In this document: one piece after another, positions 32,332 to 33,414 of the stretch
Layout of the letters: each line of letters opens with the position of its first letter
Position numbering within the stretch: position 1 is the first letter of the stretch
Assembly: GCA_910576385.1 (NCBI GenBank)
Contig: CAJTIR010000041.1
Coordinates: 1 to 33,414, forward strand
Length of the DNA stretch: 33,414 nucleotides
Reading direction: 5' to 3'
DNA from: Lachnospiraceae bacterium
Lineage (GTDB): Bacteria > Bacillota > Clostridia > Lachnospirales > Lachnospiraceae
Program-made: the position numbers and the translations under genes
The notes under the pieces: model-generated
What the model saw: only the letters and a program-made list of their open reading frames with translations
Told to the model about the DNA's origin: nothing
The model's database searches: none

Positions 32332-33276
32332 TTATGATTCTGCCGCAATCAAATAATTGCGCATCCACTCATAGATATCTTGGTACACTGTCTTTCTGTC
32401 CAATTCATTTAAAATCTCATGTCGGTCAGAGGGATACAATTTCATGCTGATATCTTTGATTCCGGCTCTTTTATAAATTTGGCAGGCTTTTTTCACCCCT
32501 GTTCCATAATTTCCCACTGGATCATCCTCACCAGACACCAGAAACAGCGGCAGGTTTTTGGGGATTAATTCAATATTTTTCTTCTGATTGATGTAATGGA
32601 TGGTGTCAAACAAGTTATAGAATCCATTGAGGGTAAATTGAAAGGTACAGCGTGGCTCTTTGTTGTAGGCATCTACAATCTGCTGGTCTTTGGTAAGCCA
32701 GGAATTAGAAACGCCCTCGCCCTCAAATCTCCGATTATTTCCAGAAAATGCTAACTGCTGCACTAATTTGCTGCGGTAAGTCCAGCCTTTTAGACAGGCG
32801 CCAAGCCAACAGACTGCTTTGCCAAATATCACTGCGGCATCTGGCTGCGTTCCAGTTCCCATAATAATGGCGCCAGAAAGTCCGGCTCCATATCTGGACA
32901 AATATTTGCGCAGCAAGAAAGACCCCATACTGTGCCCCAGCATAAAATAAGGAACCTTTGGATAATTCTTCTGCATATGTCTGCGCAGCCGGTGCAGATC
33001 TTTGACCACCAAATCACTGCCATGTGCGGGGGCAAAATATCCCCAATATCCCTGGTGTAACACAGACGCGCCATGTCCTAAATGGTCATTTCCCACCACC
33101 AGAAATCCCTGCTTAGTCAAATACTCTGCAAAATCCTCATAGCGCTCCACATATTCTACCATCCCATGACTGATCTGCAAAATTCCCTGAATCTCTCCCT
33201 GATCTGGCTCCCATCGCACCGCGTGAATCTTTGTCTTTCGATCGGATGACAAAAATCCAAATTTCTTCTTGATCAT
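32332..33276 (-). CDS. alpha/beta hydrolase, lysophospholipase/monoacylglycerol lipase-like
   Basis: 314-residue serine hydrolase. The nucleophile elbow is GHSMGSF, with an oxyanion region ISHGMVEYVERYEDFA near the N-terminus; the acid residue is in VSGEDDPVGNYG and the base in SDRHEILNE, so the triad is complete. The HGM-x-E-H/Y-x-x-RY and DHLGHG motifs place it with lysophospholipases (PldB/YtpA type). No signal peptide, so it is cytoplasmic or membrane-peripheral. The frame extends to 33336. ATGs at 33288 and 33276 are both possible: AAAGGA is adjacent to the first and 12 bases from the second. I prefer 33276 (MIKKKFGFLSSDRKTK), which matches the fold start. Confidence 0.88.
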   Translation of the reverse strand: MIKKKFGFLSSDRKTKIHAVRWEPDQGEIQGILQISHGMVEYVERYEDFAEYLTKQGFLVVGNDHLGHGASVLHQGYWGYFAPAHGSDLVVKDLHRLRRHMQKNYPKVPYFMLGHSMGSFLLRKYLSRYGAGLSGAIIMGTGTQPDAAVIFGKAVCWLGACLKGWTYRSKLVQQLAFSGNNRRFEGEGVSNSWLTKDQQIVDAYNKEPRCTFQFTLNGFYNLFDTIHYINQKKNIELIPKNLPLFLVSGEDDPVGNYGTGVKKACQIYKRAGIKDISMKLYPSDRHEILNELDRKTVYQDIYEWMRNYLIAAES

Positions 33277-33414
33277 AGTTATATCCATTCCTTTCGCTTC
33301 GCTCAGGCACAAAACGTTATGAAAATGGTTGCCCAAGCTTATTTTTTCTTTATAATTCTTCTTATAGGGAACTCGGTATACTACAAATCACGGGGAGGTG
33401 AGTGGGCTGTCCGG
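33277..33414. other. window edge, upstream region of the hydrolase gene
   Basis: A/T-rich leader with TATAAA- and TATAAG-like hexamers on the minus strand but no firm -35. The last 20 bases contain GGGGAGGTGAGTGG on the plus strand, which could be a ribosome site of a gene running off the edge; too little is visible to call. Confidence 0.25.

Noticed and set aside
33390-33414. Plus-strand gene start at the right edge
   Set aside because: A purine-rich GGGGAGGTG is present, but the only start codon overlaps it and just a few codons are visible.

Overview
The window looks like a chromosomal segment of a low-to-mid-G+C Firmicute, most likely a gut Lachnospiraceae/Clostridia. The grounds are family content (PadR-HAAS-DUF4097, PdxST, DUF5685, DUF1002, BMP-type nucleoside transporter, Hsp33), strong GGAGG ribosome binding sites and U-tailed hairpin terminators. 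The genus cannot be fixed. Every convincing gene lies on the minus strand, so the window is best read from right to left.

Right part (33.3-25.1 kb), in transcription order: a lysophospholipase-like hydrolase, a secreted DUF1002 protein, a SAM methyltransferase, Hsp33 (hslO) and glutamine-dependent NAD synthetase (nadE), closely spaced. After a 363-bp gap with a 47-bp tandem repeat come a DUF5685 protein coupled to a J-domain protein with a Cys-rich tail, then a lone flavodoxin-like protein ending in a strong terminator.

Middle (25.0-20.8 kb): an FtsX-type permease, its ABC ATPase and an OmpR-type response regulator, without a kinase next to them. A kinase without a regulator lies 15 kb away (4.2-5.6 kb).

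Accessory module (20.65-17.36 kb): a two-gene, A+T-rich cassette encoding an AAA+ ATPase (with a C-terminal HTH-like segment) and a cytoplasmic subtilisin-like protease with an intact Asp-His-Ser triad. It is bounded by terminators and has its own promoter overlapped by a 21-bp-spaced direct repeat. The pair has the architecture of IetAS, known as a plasmid toxin-antitoxin/stability pair and as an anti-phage system. It is the best candidate for an exciting system here.

Nucleoside-type catabolic operon (16.9-5.86 kb): a GntR/UTRA regulator, a BMP lipoprotein, ABC ATPase and two permeases for nucleoside import, then isochorismatase-like hydrolase, PfkB kinase, uridine-phosphorylase-like enzyme, BtpA-family TIM barrel, iron alcohol dehydrogenase, an orphan TrpA-like protein and a VOC protein, ending in a terminator. 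Many junctions overlap or abut. The enzymes suggest import of a nucleoside, phosphorolysis, and further processing of the sugar phosphate (or base) by a pathway I cannot match to a known one.

Left part (5.6-0 kb): the orphan histidine kinase, the pyridoxal-phosphate synthase pair pdxS-pdxT, and a translationally coupled padR-HAAS/DUF1700-DUF4097 envelope-associated operon. No tRNA, rRNA, CRISPR array or transposase was seen.
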